Assembly: GCF_036324505.1 (NCBI RefSeq)
Contig: NC_086352.1
Location: forward strand, 25,288,637-25,352,636
DNA: 64,000 bases
Source of the DNA: Eleginops maclovinus
Lineage: Eukaryota; Chordata; Actinopteri; Perciformes; Eleginopidae
Direction of reading: 5' to 3'
The notes beneath the pieces were generated by a model. It saw only the letters and a list, made by a program, of their open reading frames with translations, had not been told where the DNA came from and ran no database searches. Both the position numbers and the translations under genes were made by a program. Numbering within the stretch: the first letter of the stretch is position 1; each line of letters starts with the position of its first letter. Below are positions 12,190-21,999 of this stretch, piece after piece.

Positions 12190-12642
12190 TAGAGCTGCCA
12201 CCCCTTAGTCGGCTAATTGTTAGCCGGCAAAAAAATGATTTGTCGTCTAATTTTTCATTAGTGGGAGAAAAAAAGGTTCTTCACCGCACGTTAAGAATTG
12301 TTACCGGAGATTCTGCTGTGTGTACCGCTGCTGGGCGGACTGCTCCGTCCGTGCGGTGCGCTGTGACTCATGCGCTTTCTACGTGTACAATGTAATTTAT
12401 ATTTCAACGGTTAATTATTCATTTTATTTTATATTTCATGTAAAGCACAGCGTACCATGTTGGTATAATAACGTTCTTTATCAGCCTTTGAAACTGAAAC
12501 CATTTTGGGAGAAAAAATGTATTATGATTTTGTAAAATCATGTAATCATGTCAAATCATGTACGTGAGACGATTAGTCGACTAATCGCCTGAATTGACGA
12601 CGATTAGTCAACGAGAAAAATCTTTATTCTAGTGCAGCCCTA
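12190..12642 (+). mobile_element. Non-autonomous hAT element, 453 bp, with 8-bp target duplication
   Basis: The left end is TAGAGCTGCC and the right end, reverse-complemented, TAGGGCTGCACT. These are flanked by GACAGTGC (12182-12189) and GATAGTGC (12643-12650), an 8-bp target duplication with one mismatch. Eight-bp duplications and TAGGGCTGC-type ends are characteristic of hAT elements. The right half contains the perfect palindrome CGATTAGTCGACTAATCG (12570-12587) and a partial repeat of GACGATTAGTC, a pattern common in fish non-autonomous hAT families. There is no transposase. The plus-strand open frames at 12186-12535 are translations of the element. Confidence 0.8.
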
Positions 12643-12663
12643 GATAGTGCCATCTTTAACTTT

Positions 12664-12671
12664 CTCTAAAC
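12664..12671 (+). repeat. Left target-site duplication of hAT element (CTCTAAAC)
   Basis: CTCTAAAC is repeated perfectly at 15032-15039 on the other side of the element. Eight bp is the duplication length made by hAT transposases. Confidence 0.9.
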
Positions 12672-12882
12672 CATGGCTGCCCAATTATATTTGGCCCGCG
12701 CCTTGCCCACTGTCCTATTTTTCCCGCCGTCAGCGCTCGGAATCTCTCGTTGAATATTATTTATTGGTGCACTTCCAAATAATACCATTGTGAGATACAT
12801 TGATGGTAGGGTAGGGTGGCGCTGTTGAGCTCCTGCCAGCTCTAATCCGATGACACACAAGACCAGTGAGTGAGAGGATACA

Positions 12883-13437
12883 ATGATGGAGCCTGTTAGG
12901 AAGTGGCACACAGACAAACGAAAATTCAAAAAAAGTTGGGAACACGATTATCTTTTTACCGAGGTCGATTCCACCGCAGTGTGTCTGTTATGTAAGCAAA
13001 GGGTCGCTGTTTCAAAGCAGTACAACATTTGTCGTCACTATGAAACTAAGCATTCTCAGTTCGCAAAATACACAGGAGAGCATCGCAAGGTGAAGGTAGC
13101 AGACTTGCTAACGAAGCTAACCAGCCAGCAGCGAACTTTACTTCAGCCGTCTACTGCACAAGAAAATGCCACTCGGGCTAGTTATCTCATTAGCAATGTT
13201 ATTGTCAGAAGTGGACGAGCTTTTGCAGCGGGTGATTTTGTCAAAGAGTGTCTGACAATTGCTGCTGAAGTTGTGTGTCCAAATCAGATGCAGGTTTTTT
13301 CTCAGGTTAGTCTTTCACGGAGCACAGTCACCCGCCGTGTTGAGGACATGGCCGAAGATGTTCGGAGCCAGATAGCCCAAAGAGCAGGTCGGTTTTCTGC
13401 CTTGTCCATCGCGTGCGATGAAAGCACCGACATCTGA
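12883..13437 (+). CDS. hAT transposase N-terminal fragment with BED zinc finger (184 aa, truncated)
   Basis: This is the longest intact coding piece of the element, 184 codons to a TGA. The BED finger is complete: an aromatic/tryptophan residue at about 19, Cys34 and Cys37 in CLLC, and His52 and His57 in HYETKH, fitting C-x2-C..H-x4-H. BED fingers bind DNA, here presumably the element's own ends. The segment ends at CDESTDI, which should hold the first catalytic aspartate of the RNase-H-like fold, so the protein stops before the active site is complete. The ATG sits at 12883 with a second in-frame ATG directly after. A short DNA-binding fragment could act as an inhibitor if expressed, but no expression evidence is available. 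Confidence 0.7.
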   Translation: MMEPVRKWHTDKRKFKKSWEHDYLFTEVDSTAVCLLCKQRVAVSKQYNICRHYETKHSQFAKYTGEHRKVKVADLLTKLTSQQRTLLQPSTAQENATRASYLISNVIVRSGRAFAAGDFVKECLTIAAEVVCPNQMQVFSQVSLSRSTVTRRVEDMAEDVRSQIAQRAGRFSALSIACDESTDI

Positions 13438-13969
13438 CTCAGCACAGTTGCTGGTGTTTTTGCGAGGCGTCAGTGAGGACTTTGAAGTGTGCCAAGAACT
13501 AGCGAGGCTTGAAACACTGAAAGGGACAACAAAAGGTATCGATATGTTTATGGCAGTCCAGCAAGTTATGGGCAAGAACGGTTTGAAGTGGGAAACCCTA
13601 TCTGGCATCACAACTGATGGAGCCCCGGTCATGGTCGGTAAGAGAGCAGGCCTAACTGCACTTGTGTCGGACAAAGTCTGTGAGTTTGGTGGCTCGATTT
13701 TTAAATAGCATTGTATTTTGCATCAGCAGCAACTGTGCGCTAAACACATCGGCTTGAAGAACGTGATGCAGGATGTCGTCACCATTGTCAACAATATTCG
13801 CTCAAAGGCCCTCTCACACCGTCAGCTCAAAGCTCTTCTTGATGAGATGGATGCCCAGTATGGTGATGTATTGTACCAGCAGGAGGTGCGGTGGCTGAGC
13901 CGTGGGAAAGTTTTACGACGTTTACGATATTTGTGTGATGCATGCATACTTTGTGTTGGTGGAAAATAG
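13438..13969 (+). pseudogene. hAT transposase central catalytic fragments
   Basis: Frame 2 continues the catalytic domain after the frameshift. The piece at about 13440-13705 includes GITTDGAPVM, where the second catalytic aspartate of hAT transposases is expected. A TAG at 13706-13708 then interrupts SIFK, and the same frame resumes at once as HCILHQQQLCAKH and runs through EVRWLSRGKVLRRLRYL before leaving homology near 13930 and stopping at 13967-13969. Because homology is continuous across the TAG, that stop is a point mutation and not a true end. Confidence 0.85.
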
Positions 13970-14146
13970 ATGTTGTTTTTAAATCTACTAACAGTAGCAG
14001 TATTTGTTTTTCATAGACTACTGCAGCCATAAACAAAACAAAAGAAGTTGTTTTTTTCTCATTTGATTGATGTTTGGTATTTCATTTCATTTCATGAACA
14101 ACCTTGCATATTACATTGCTGTTTGTCTTTGTGTCTGTACATTCAG

Positions 14147-14625
14147 GAAATTTGGCACATTTCCCCAGCCTCAGAGAAGCTGGGTTGATGGAGGAAGACA
14201 CACCAAAATACCTCGACATTCTCAGCAATCTTGTGGTGGAGTTCGACCATCGCTTTGAAGATTTTCGTGCGAATACAACAGTATTTGAGCCGTTTGCTCA
14301 ACCCTTTTCTGTAAATGTGGATGCAGTCAGTGAGGAGCTTCAAATGGAACTTTTGGAACTTCAGTCTGATTCAGACCTCCATAGCAGGTCCTTACAGGAC
14401 TTTTACAGATGTGTTCCCGCACACAGATATGGCAAGATCCGCAAACATGCCCAGGTTATGTTATCCCTCTTTGGAAGTACTTATGTCTGTGAGCAGGTTT
14501 TCAGCCTGATTAATCTTAATAACTCCAAATTGCTAAATGCTTTATCTGACTCTCACCTACATGACATTCTCACTTTGTCAGTTAGTCAGCTTGAGCCTGA
14601 TATTGAGAGACTTTTAAAAACCTAG
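14147..14625 (+). pseudogene. hAT transposase C-terminal fragment with dimerisation domain
   Basis: Homology resumes at GNLAHFPSLREAGL and continues to the natural stop at 14623-14625. The region SLQDFYRCV..KIRKHAQVMLSLFGSTYVCEQVFSLINLNNSKLLNALSDSHLHDIL is the conserved hAT C-terminal block. The glutamate in YVCEQVFS is in the place where hAT enzymes keep the third catalytic acid. The 5' boundary is preceded by a strong acceptor-like string (TTTGTCTTTGTGTCTGTACATTCAG is split across 14122-14146). An open frame starting upstream at 14104 is probably artificial. Confidence 0.8.
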
Positions 14626-15031
14626 AACAGGCTTCCTGACTCCCACTGATAGGCCTACTTCAGGCAGAATGTGTAGGCCTAGGCCTCCAATGTGTCACCT
14701 TGGAGTATGTTATATAGGCCTAGTAATATTCCATGTCTGTCTTCAAATATTTCATAGTGCTTCAATTATGTTTCTAATTTAAAGAAGCCAGATTGATGAT
14801 CAGTAATTTTAAGAACATAAATGTGAAGCACAATACACATTATCATTCATTTTTCAAAATGACTTTGATAGTGTTTATTTTGCACACCTATGCTTAACTT
14901 AATGTACTGCACACATATATTTACTGCACACGTATATTTAACTTAATGTACTGTAAAATTAACATTTTGGCCCATGACCCTCCCCCACATTCAATTTTGG
15001 CCCTCCACTGGGAAGTATTTGGGCACCCCTG

Positions 15032-15039
15032 CTCTAAAC
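15032..15039 (+). repeat. Right target-site duplication of hAT element (CTCTAAAC)
   Basis: Exact copy of 12664-12671, directly after the terminal CACCCCTG of the element. Confidence 0.9.
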
Positions 15040-15049
15040 GGTGATCAAG

Positions 15050-15615
15050 ATTCATTCACTAAGCAAAAACCTCAAAGGAAAGCTTTTGATTTTGCTTTCA
15101 TTTGTTGTAATTAAATACTTTTTTCTATGCACGCAAAATAGTTATTGCTCTCAAATGTGAGATGACCCATAGCCAAGATGATCCGTCCACCTGACAGGTG
15201 CTGCATTTCAATGTGCGGACTAACCAGCATGACCTTACATAGGTCTGCCGTGGGCTGGTCCTAATGGAAGGCCACTTTAAGACGTGCAGCTTCATCATGC
15301 ACAGGATAAGGATTACACATGCCAAGGGCTACAAAAATGTGTGTTTTGGTCACACATGATTCATTCATTCAGAGAATACATCATCCAAGGTGAGCAACTT
15401 GTGTTAAGACCCTGATTAGGAAGAGGAGCCCCAAGCTTAGCTTCACTCAGACATTTTCTGTAAACCAACTGTAACATCGGCTGGGGGCTGGTCCCAGAAG
15501 ATCTAAAGCGGAAGGTGTTGAGGTCCTGAGCTGGCGTCGATGCACATAAGATTCTGCCAAATTTCAAACAGAGACTGCTTATGATGGTGAAATAAACATT
15601 TTCAGGGCAACATCT
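15050..15615 (-). mobile_element. Tc1/IS630-type DNA transposon relic, internally deleted
   Basis: Read on the minus strand, the piece at 15567-15361 gives ASTPAQDLNTFRF, LSEAKLGAP and PNQGLNTS. This matches the pattern of fish Tc1/IS630-type transposase N-terminal (helix-turn-helix) regions, where a TP..QDL segment is followed by R.RL.EA.L.AR.P and a QGL motif. The adjoining minus-strand stretch 15340-15050 contains TTAAAGTGGCCTTCCATTAG and CAGCACCTGTCAGGTGGACG, which resemble the non-coding part of the same common fish element. The catalytic DDE region is absent, so most of the gene has been deleted. Identification rests on remembered family patterns; the boundaries are approximate. Confidence 0.6.
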
Positions 15616-15692
15616 TTGGCATTACGCTGTGTAATGAAACTACAAATGTAAAGCTGCATTCAAGTGATACGCAGTCACGTTTTGTTTCTTAC

Positions 15693-15831
15693 CTATCTGG
15701 CCAGCTTGCAACGCTTCACACAGCTGATTAGTTGCATGTCGAAAGGTCCGGTAAAATTGGTCCGAGTGGAAACATTTCAAACTTTGAGCGTGCTTGGGGA
15801 TCATTTTTAGCGGTGCGCAACACCACTCTCT
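15693..15831 (-). other. Candidate minus-strand exon-like segment (unproven)
   Basis: On the minus strand a TTGTGTTGCTACAG acceptor-like string precedes 15831, and GATAG followed by GTAAGA, a near-consensus donor, follows 15693. The 139 bp between are open in one frame (part of an open frame at 15843-15640) and translate to a segment containing FHSDQFYRTFRHATNQLCEA. I do not recognise the protein. It could be a host exon, a piece of another transposase, or chance. Confidence 0.15.
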
Positions 15832-15849
15832 CTGTAGCAACACAACGGC

Positions 15850-18800
15850 AGTGCTGTTTGCATTATCTGCCCGAGGGACACCTGTGTGTTGTTATCATGC
15901 TGTGACCAAACACACCCGGAAGGTGACGGGAGTATCTTTGCAAAGAAGAACTGCTCACTTATCTGAGTTCAAATGACTTTTTGCAACTTTTGGTTGACTT
16001 GTACACTTGTATTGAAATGTCCATTTATTCTTAAATCAGCATGGCCAATTTATCAGTCTGGCCATCATTGGGAGAGATGTTGACACTTGATGTATTGTTG
16101 GATTTGCTGCCTGCTGAGTGGAGGGAGGAATCATATAAAGGGACAAACAAAGATCAGGTGTTTGTATTAGGCTTTATTCTGTTGACAGTCTGGATGTTTG
16201 CACTGTATTCTGTTTCCTTCTCTCCCAGAAGCCTCTCAGCATTCATACCCTCTGCTGTCAGCCTCTGCTCCCTGCTGCACCTCCTGCATTAGTGATTTGG
16301 TACACAGTAGATCATTTATAAACATTAATATTTCAGTACTCCTAACTTTTTGTCCAAGATGTTCTTGACAAATGTGTGCTAAGGATAAAAAGCTGTGCGT
16401 AGATTTAGTAGAATGAGCGATACTACTCAATATTACAGGGGATAGTAACAGCATACACTTAGGATTTTTCATTAATCCAATTTTATTCCAACAATTCTGT
16501 TAGCGTTAAAGTGACAAAGCCCTCCAGCGGCCATGGTTGCTGCTTTATACTTGTTTCTGGTTCGCTCGAGGTTTTCTGGTAAAACATTATAAAAACAAAA
16601 CACTTAAAATATTGTTTACAACAAACAAAGTTTATTCTGAGTTTATGGCACGCCAGGTATCTATAGCAACAGTGTGTCTATAGTTGGTGCTCACAGTTAA
16701 ACTAACTGTCTCTTGTGAAAAGAACAATGGGTTAAACCGACTAGAAATGTTATAATGGTGATTTATTTTTGCCTTGGTGGTGTACATACTCAATAATAAA
16801 CTCAGGGTTTATCTCATACTGATAAATAATTTGCTTTGACGTCATATCCCCAAATTATCCTCAACAAAGAATAAACTGGACAATTTAACAATCCTCTAGG
16901 TTCACATTTTAGTTTTCAGTTTCAATTATTATATTATACACTTTTTTTCCGAGAAATGCAATAATGTTGAAGTTTGGGGAAAACACGGAACCATAGCTAC
17001 GATAGTCATCCTACATTACATAGGACCAGAAAGTAACCTCATTTAAAATGCTGAATGATTGGTCAGATTTATCAGATGTGCAATCATTACCTTACATGTA
17101 TATTGTTTACACTCTGTGCCCAGCGCTTGTTTAAAACATGCGCCTCCAAAATTACTTTTCAATTCCCTTTTTGTTTGTACCTCTCACTTTATATCAAATA
17201 ACCAAATGTCTTTGAATGCAGCCAACAGTCTCATGCTTCTCCAAGCCTTGGAGGAACTCCAACTGCCGGTCACCTACCATTGTTTTTGCAGAAAATGTAA
17301 GGGACTTTTGATGTTAGTACACCCAAGATAACTCTTCCCACTTAACTTCTGTACGGTCTCAGTGGGGGGAATGCCTCTCTTCACCTCCATCTGTGTGTTA
17401 TTTATGAAGACTCTTTAACCCTACTGTCTTTAGCCTGATTGCTTTCAGTCCCTTCTAGATGTATGTTGTAACTGTGCCTCAGCCACATTTTGACATGTAA
17501 GACAAGCCTTTTTGTTTTTCCAAGAGGAAGAGACTCTTGAATGAATCATCAATTGAATTAATCCAGGAAAATTGTGTTATTAGATAAACCACTTATCTTT
17601 GACCCATGTCAACATCTTAATCGATAGAAGCCGATTTAGGTCATTCCTCCTAGTAATTGGTGCTTTGGTGTGCATTTAAAAGTACTTAGTGTTGAAAAGA
17701 AAGCTCCCCTGAAACTCAAACTCCCTCAAGTGTTTCAGTGAAAGCCCTGTTGACATTTTTATATTTGCAAGAGCAATGTGATAACAGGAGAAGATTTGGA
17801 CCGACCCGCAGTAAGTAAGACGGGACATTAACCATGCATCGACACTGCAAACCCAGAGCAGGAGTTCATTTAAAATTCTCTCCGTCTCTACATGGAGGAG
17901 GTAAACAGAGCAAAAGGCCACCTCATGCCTTTCAGAAACAGCATCTGTGGAAACCAGAGGTCATGAGTGTTATGTACCCAAACATGTGGTGAAAAATAGC
18001 TTGGGGAGGGGGTTCTAACATCACATATCATTAGACCTTCATTAGTAAAGTGGGCTTAAGAGACTGTGCTTCCCATCTGTCTTGGTTTGACATACCTCGT
18101 CCTTCACTTCTCATCCAGAATAAGGAAGTTGCAGTGGCTGCTTTACACCGCTTCCCTGCGTGGAATCAAGTTTATCTGAAACGTTCAGGACTGTGAGTGT
18201 AATCAACAATCTGTGTAGACGGCACAACATCTGTCCCAGGTTAGTTTAGTTAGCCCCGGTGCACCTGCTGTCTCTCAACATGAACTGTATTAACATATTG
18301 ACATGATCAGGGAGCTCGGCTCGAAGTGGAGGGATCTTGATCGCCCTGATTATCCCTTACTTAAAGTGATGCTAAGTTGTTGCGCACTGACCCATGGTAT
18401 CAGTTCATTCTACACCATCCACAAATCTAAAATATCTCTCTTGCAGAATCACAACATAGTATTTTAAGTCATTCCCCCCTTAAGTTCTTCTTGTTTTCAG
18501 CACAAGGGTCTCTTGTTGCTCTGTTGTTGTTGCATCATCAGGAGTAGCCATGGAGAGACCGTTCTCTCCACCTACATCCATCCCAGAGACTGCTCATGTT
18601 GAACAAAATGGATGGGGTATCTAAAGGCTTATCACTGGCATTGTATTACCCAGAATTCCTTTTGCCTGTGATTTGCTCATCTCTCTCTCTCGCTCCTGAT
18701 CCACATTTGGCATGGCTGAATGGTCATTTTGCCAGGGGAGAATTGGAAGAGATTGTGTGCAGGCCTTCAGTATGTTCTCCCTTCAAGTGGTGTGGATATT

Positions 18801-20826
18801 TCTGTGCAGCGGAGACGCAGCTCCAGTCTACAGAGAGGTAATTGCTTCCCGGTGATGAGATGAATTGACATTCGCTTTGCTGCGCTGCTGTTTACTCCCA
18901 CCGTCTGCCCTCTGAAATGCATCACCTCTCTCTTGAATTAATACAATAGATGGGCCTGTGACTGTGCTATTCAAATTGATACAGAATTGTCCAATCGAAG
19001 TGAAGGAGAGTGGTTTCTCCTCGGCTTACGCACTCTCTGATGGTATCTCTTCCCATCATGCTTCGCTGCGTCTGAGCGTTTCTTGCCTCCAAATGCAGTG
19101 AAGAGAAAAGAACACATCCTGCACACTGACAGGGTTTATTCTTTTCACTGCCAGAGATATTTGTAAAACAACTACTCTTTGGTGTCGATTCTTTGAATAT
19201 TAAAATAGGGCACTCCCTTTTTTTTTCTTCAGGGAAAATCTGTACCAGAAGCTTTTAGTCTACATCGTGAAAGTTGAACACAAAATAGACTGACAGCTTC
19301 TCTGAGGTTTTTGGATGTGGATATTCATGTAGAGGCTTTGCAGGTTTGGAAAGAGGAGGATGAGGAGGTGTGGGGTAACTTCTGACAAACACTTCTATAA
19401 CATTACCTCCACAGCATGGCATTTTCAGCTGAGTGACTCCCGTGCCCGCTCCCTGTCAGGCGCTGCTGTCACTGCGGCTGCATGTTTGCGGGTTTACCGC
19501 AAAAAATGATAAGCAGATGGAAGCTGGAGTGAAATCAACGTCTTTTTCTGCCTCATCAGTAAAATTCAAACTGAGCGCGAGTTAAGTAAGCACTGCTAAA
19601 TTTATCAATGCTCATTTTATGCAAAGCCTGAGCTCCCAGGCGCAGACTGTGTGATGCTCAGAATGGGGGGGAAGGCTTTTGTTTCCCTGCAAGCCATTTG
19701 ATTTTTCTATTTTAGTGCCTGGAAAAACTAGATTTAAAAAGGTCAATCTAATTTTAGATCGTTTTTTCTTGAAGGAAAGGGAGATGTGTGGCTTCACGCT
19801 CAAACACGCACAGACAATCATAGCAGACGCCTGACAGTTTACAGCTGTGGAAGCACTGGGGATTACAGTCAGGAGTGAATGGCAGGCGTATGCTGCTTTC
19901 TTCACTCACTCTCACTCTCTGCTCATGTGTGAGTGAGGCAGAGATGAGGAACGTTGAGTCTGTTTTTCTGGTGTGTACCTTGAAGGAAAGAGTGTGTGCA
20001 GGTGTCTCTCTGTCTCTGTTTGCTACATTCACAGGGAAGTCGGAAATGTGTCTGATTCAAAAGTGGAGTTACAGATCTCACACAGGATCTTTGTAGACAA
20101 ACACGGCGGCTTTCCTGCTTCTTGATAGGATGTGTCTTCCTCCGTGAAACACACTTACACACATTTGTCTTACACGTCCCCCACCAACACTCGATATAAA
20201 CCGCAACCTAAACCCCTGTCTTTTCCTAATTCCACATTTTAATCCCCATCCTAACCTTAATATTAATCCTTACAGTTGACAGGTTATTTTCCAGCCTTAA
20301 ACTTCAAGACTTTATATTTGTCACTTGTGTGAGGTTTGTTTGACTTTTTCATCCATCTTTTTTATCCACTTATCCTGTTAATGGCAAAGGGTGGAGTAAA
20401 TAACGGGTTCATTTTATTTGGTTTGATGCTTATCACTGTGCTAATGCGCCACTTAATCTAAATCTTTAACATTTCTGAATACACATATTGTAATTAAACA
20501 GATACAATTACAACAATAAGCACCAATCATCTGAAATGAGAACAATGGATCTCGTTTCTATAGCTATTATTCTAATTGAAACGATTAGCTGAGAGAGAGA
20601 ATGCTGGCCTAGTGAAGGACAGACGGCCATTTTTTATTTGTGGAATTATGAAACAATGTGTGTGTTTCACTTGGAAGAGACAATTACAACTTATATTTCA
20701 GGGCTATACCAAAAAGAAATTGCATTTATTGAACATTTTCCTATTGAAAAATCGTACTTGAACCATCTTCATTAAAACAGAAAAGAAGAGTTGTATGGAA
20801 AATTAAGCAATGTAATCAAGATAACT
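15850..20826. other. Non-coding stretch, nothing recognised
   Basis: About 5 kb without a convincing coding region. The open frames (16041-16292, 17059-17331, 18596-18841 on plus; 16236-16472, 17676-17921, 19612-20162 on minus) have unrecognised translations. The area near 20170-20280 has degenerate CTAACC/CCTAAAC-like strings. Sequence at 18500-19000 is somewhat richer in G+C. No mobile-element ends could be paired. Confidence 0.5.
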
Positions 20827-21399
20827 TTAAAGGTCCCCGAGAGAACGAGATGATCCAGATTTGCTGCCGATATGACGTCATATCGGAAATGTGGGCTGGC
20901 TTTACATTGAACTGTCGGCCCGTCCCGCCCACGTGACACGTCCCAACCTATCGTCCACAATATACAGTCGCGAGTTGAATCCCCTCCGCAGCACCTCTGT
21001 GTCTCTGTGCGGGATGTCTGCAGGAGCGAGTTGTTGTATATATAAAACATATAATGTCTCTGTTCTAGTGGTAAACACTGAGAAGTGTTTCAGAAATAAT
21101 TCTTGATGTGGTTTGGAACATAATATGGGGTTTAATCACGGCAGCGTTTATCTTCGTTAGAAACTTCTCTCTTCAGAGAGAGATCATGCCTCCAGAGGGG
21201 CGTGGCCAGCTTCAGGTCAGCTCAAATTTAAAGCGTCACAGAATCAGCACTTCAGGAACAGGGCTGAAATAGAGGGGGATGAGGCATGCTACAATGGGTG
21301 ATCTGTTTGGTATTTTGAGCAAAACACTTCACAGACAAGTTTTGTATAGATATTGCCTACAATATATTGTTAAAATATAGCATAATAGGAGACCTTTAA
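20827..21399 (-). mobile_element. TTAA-flanked non-autonomous DNA element, 573 bp (piggyBac-like signature)
   Basis: Bounded by TTAA at 20827-20830 and 21396-21399. The ends read TTTAAAGGTCCCCGAG and, reverse-complemented, TTTAAAGGTCTCCTATTATG. The reverse complement matches 4343-4900 over most of its length, including CCATATTATGTTCCAAACCA and ATAGGTTG..CACGTGGG..GGGACG. It has no transposase. It carries a 20-bp perfect palindrome around a CRE-like site at 20867-20886. Strand is given so that this copy and the one at 4343 read in opposite orientations. It is better preserved than the 4343 copy. Confidence 0.8.
20867..20886. promoter_or_regulatory. 20-bp perfect palindrome centred on a full CRE-like site
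   Basis: CCGATATGACGTCATATCGG is identical to its own reverse complement. The centre TGACGTCA is the consensus binding site for CREB/ATF-type factors. It lies near one end of the TTAA element, and the sister element at 4343 keeps a decayed version near 4795 (TTATTACGTCATACCGG). Binding is an inference from the motif only. Confidence 0.5.
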
Positions 21400-21999
21400 A
21401 TCTGCCTTCTACTGTAGATTACTAATAAACTCTCAATCCTATAAAGACCTGCTCCCAACTAGTTTATATACTCTCATATATTCATATTTACTGGAACTTC
21501 TATTATCCATACCTAACAAGTTACAAACCCTGCAAAAAGCAAGAATAATAAAGATAAAGGGGTTTAGCTCCTGGTGATTGTAGTCGTTGTAGGAATGATC
21601 TAATCAATGATCTTGTCCACTGTAACACTTCAAATGGCTTGAGGACAGTATTTCTTGCAGATCTGTAATCAGAATACAACATAACCTTCATTTACAATCA
21701 CTGAACATATTCGAGTAATACCAAACACTGTTCAAATCTTCTTCATGTCTTCTGTCTCTGTTTGGTTTCACACTTACAGTAAATGTTGCTGTTTGTTGAC
21801 ATTTTCTCTCTCACCTTAACGCATGGTTGCCTTGAAATCCTGCACACCATAAAAAGGAACGTCTTCCTCACACTCCCCACAACCATTCAGTGACTCACCT
21901 CACATGTGTGAAGCCCAACATCCACACAGATAGTTCTACAGCCCCGTGCTGCATATGAAATATACTTCCTGTGACTCGCAGCTTTACCAATCATCAAAC
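21400..21999. other. Non-coding stretch, nothing recognised
   Basis: A+T-rich with frequent stops and no recognisable repeats or coding segments. Confidence 0.5.

Larger units (their letters stand above)
12883..14625 (+). pseudogene. hAT transposase pseudogene (BED finger, catalytic domain, dimerisation domain)
   Basis: The reading order is that of GTF2IRD2/ZBED-type hAT transposases. A BED zinc finger (segment 12883-13437) is followed by a catalytic motif CDESTD near its end. Next come LLVFLRGVSEDFEVCQELA and TTDGAPVMVG (about 13440-13705), then HQQQLCAKHIGLKNVM and EVRWLSRGKVLRR (13709-13930), and last a C-terminal dimerisation region with YVCEQVFSLIN (14147-14625). The parts lie in frames 1, 2, 2 and 1. 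Three breaks are visible: a shift with a TGA at 13435-13437, a TAG at 13706-13708 inside an otherwise continuous frame, and loss of roughly 60-80 residues expected between RGKVLRR and GNLAHFPS, where about 200 bp of unrelated sequence lies. The family's transposase binds the element ends and carries out cut-and-paste in the nucleus. This copy should be inactive. Confidence 0.9.
12672..15031 (+). mobile_element. hAT-superfamily (Charlie-like) DNA transposon, 2360 bp, decayed
   Basis: Terminal inverted repeats are CATGGCTGCCCAA on the left and, reverse-complemented from the right, CAGGGGTGCCCAA, matching at 11 of 13 positions. Both ends abut the same 8-bp duplication CTCTAAAC. Both subterminal regions carry TTTGGCCC-type strings. 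Inside is a broken transposase gene (12883-14625) of the type domesticated in vertebrates as the C-terminal part of GTF2IRD2 and in some ZBED proteins. A diverged internal duplication of TAACTTAATGTACTG (14895-14909 and 14939-14953, spaced 44 bp) lies in the 3' non-coding part. Full ends with a perfect duplication show insertion as a complete unit. The coding breaks show it can no longer make full transposase by itself. Confidence 0.92.

Noticed and set aside
14067..14258. Open frames starting in the intron-like segment of the hAT element
   Set aside because: They are out of frame with the transposase or start in non-homologous sequence, so they are shadows of the relic.
20170..20280. Degenerate telomere-like CTAACC strings
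   Set aside because: Not tandem and too irregular; ordinary A/C-rich sequence is sufficient.
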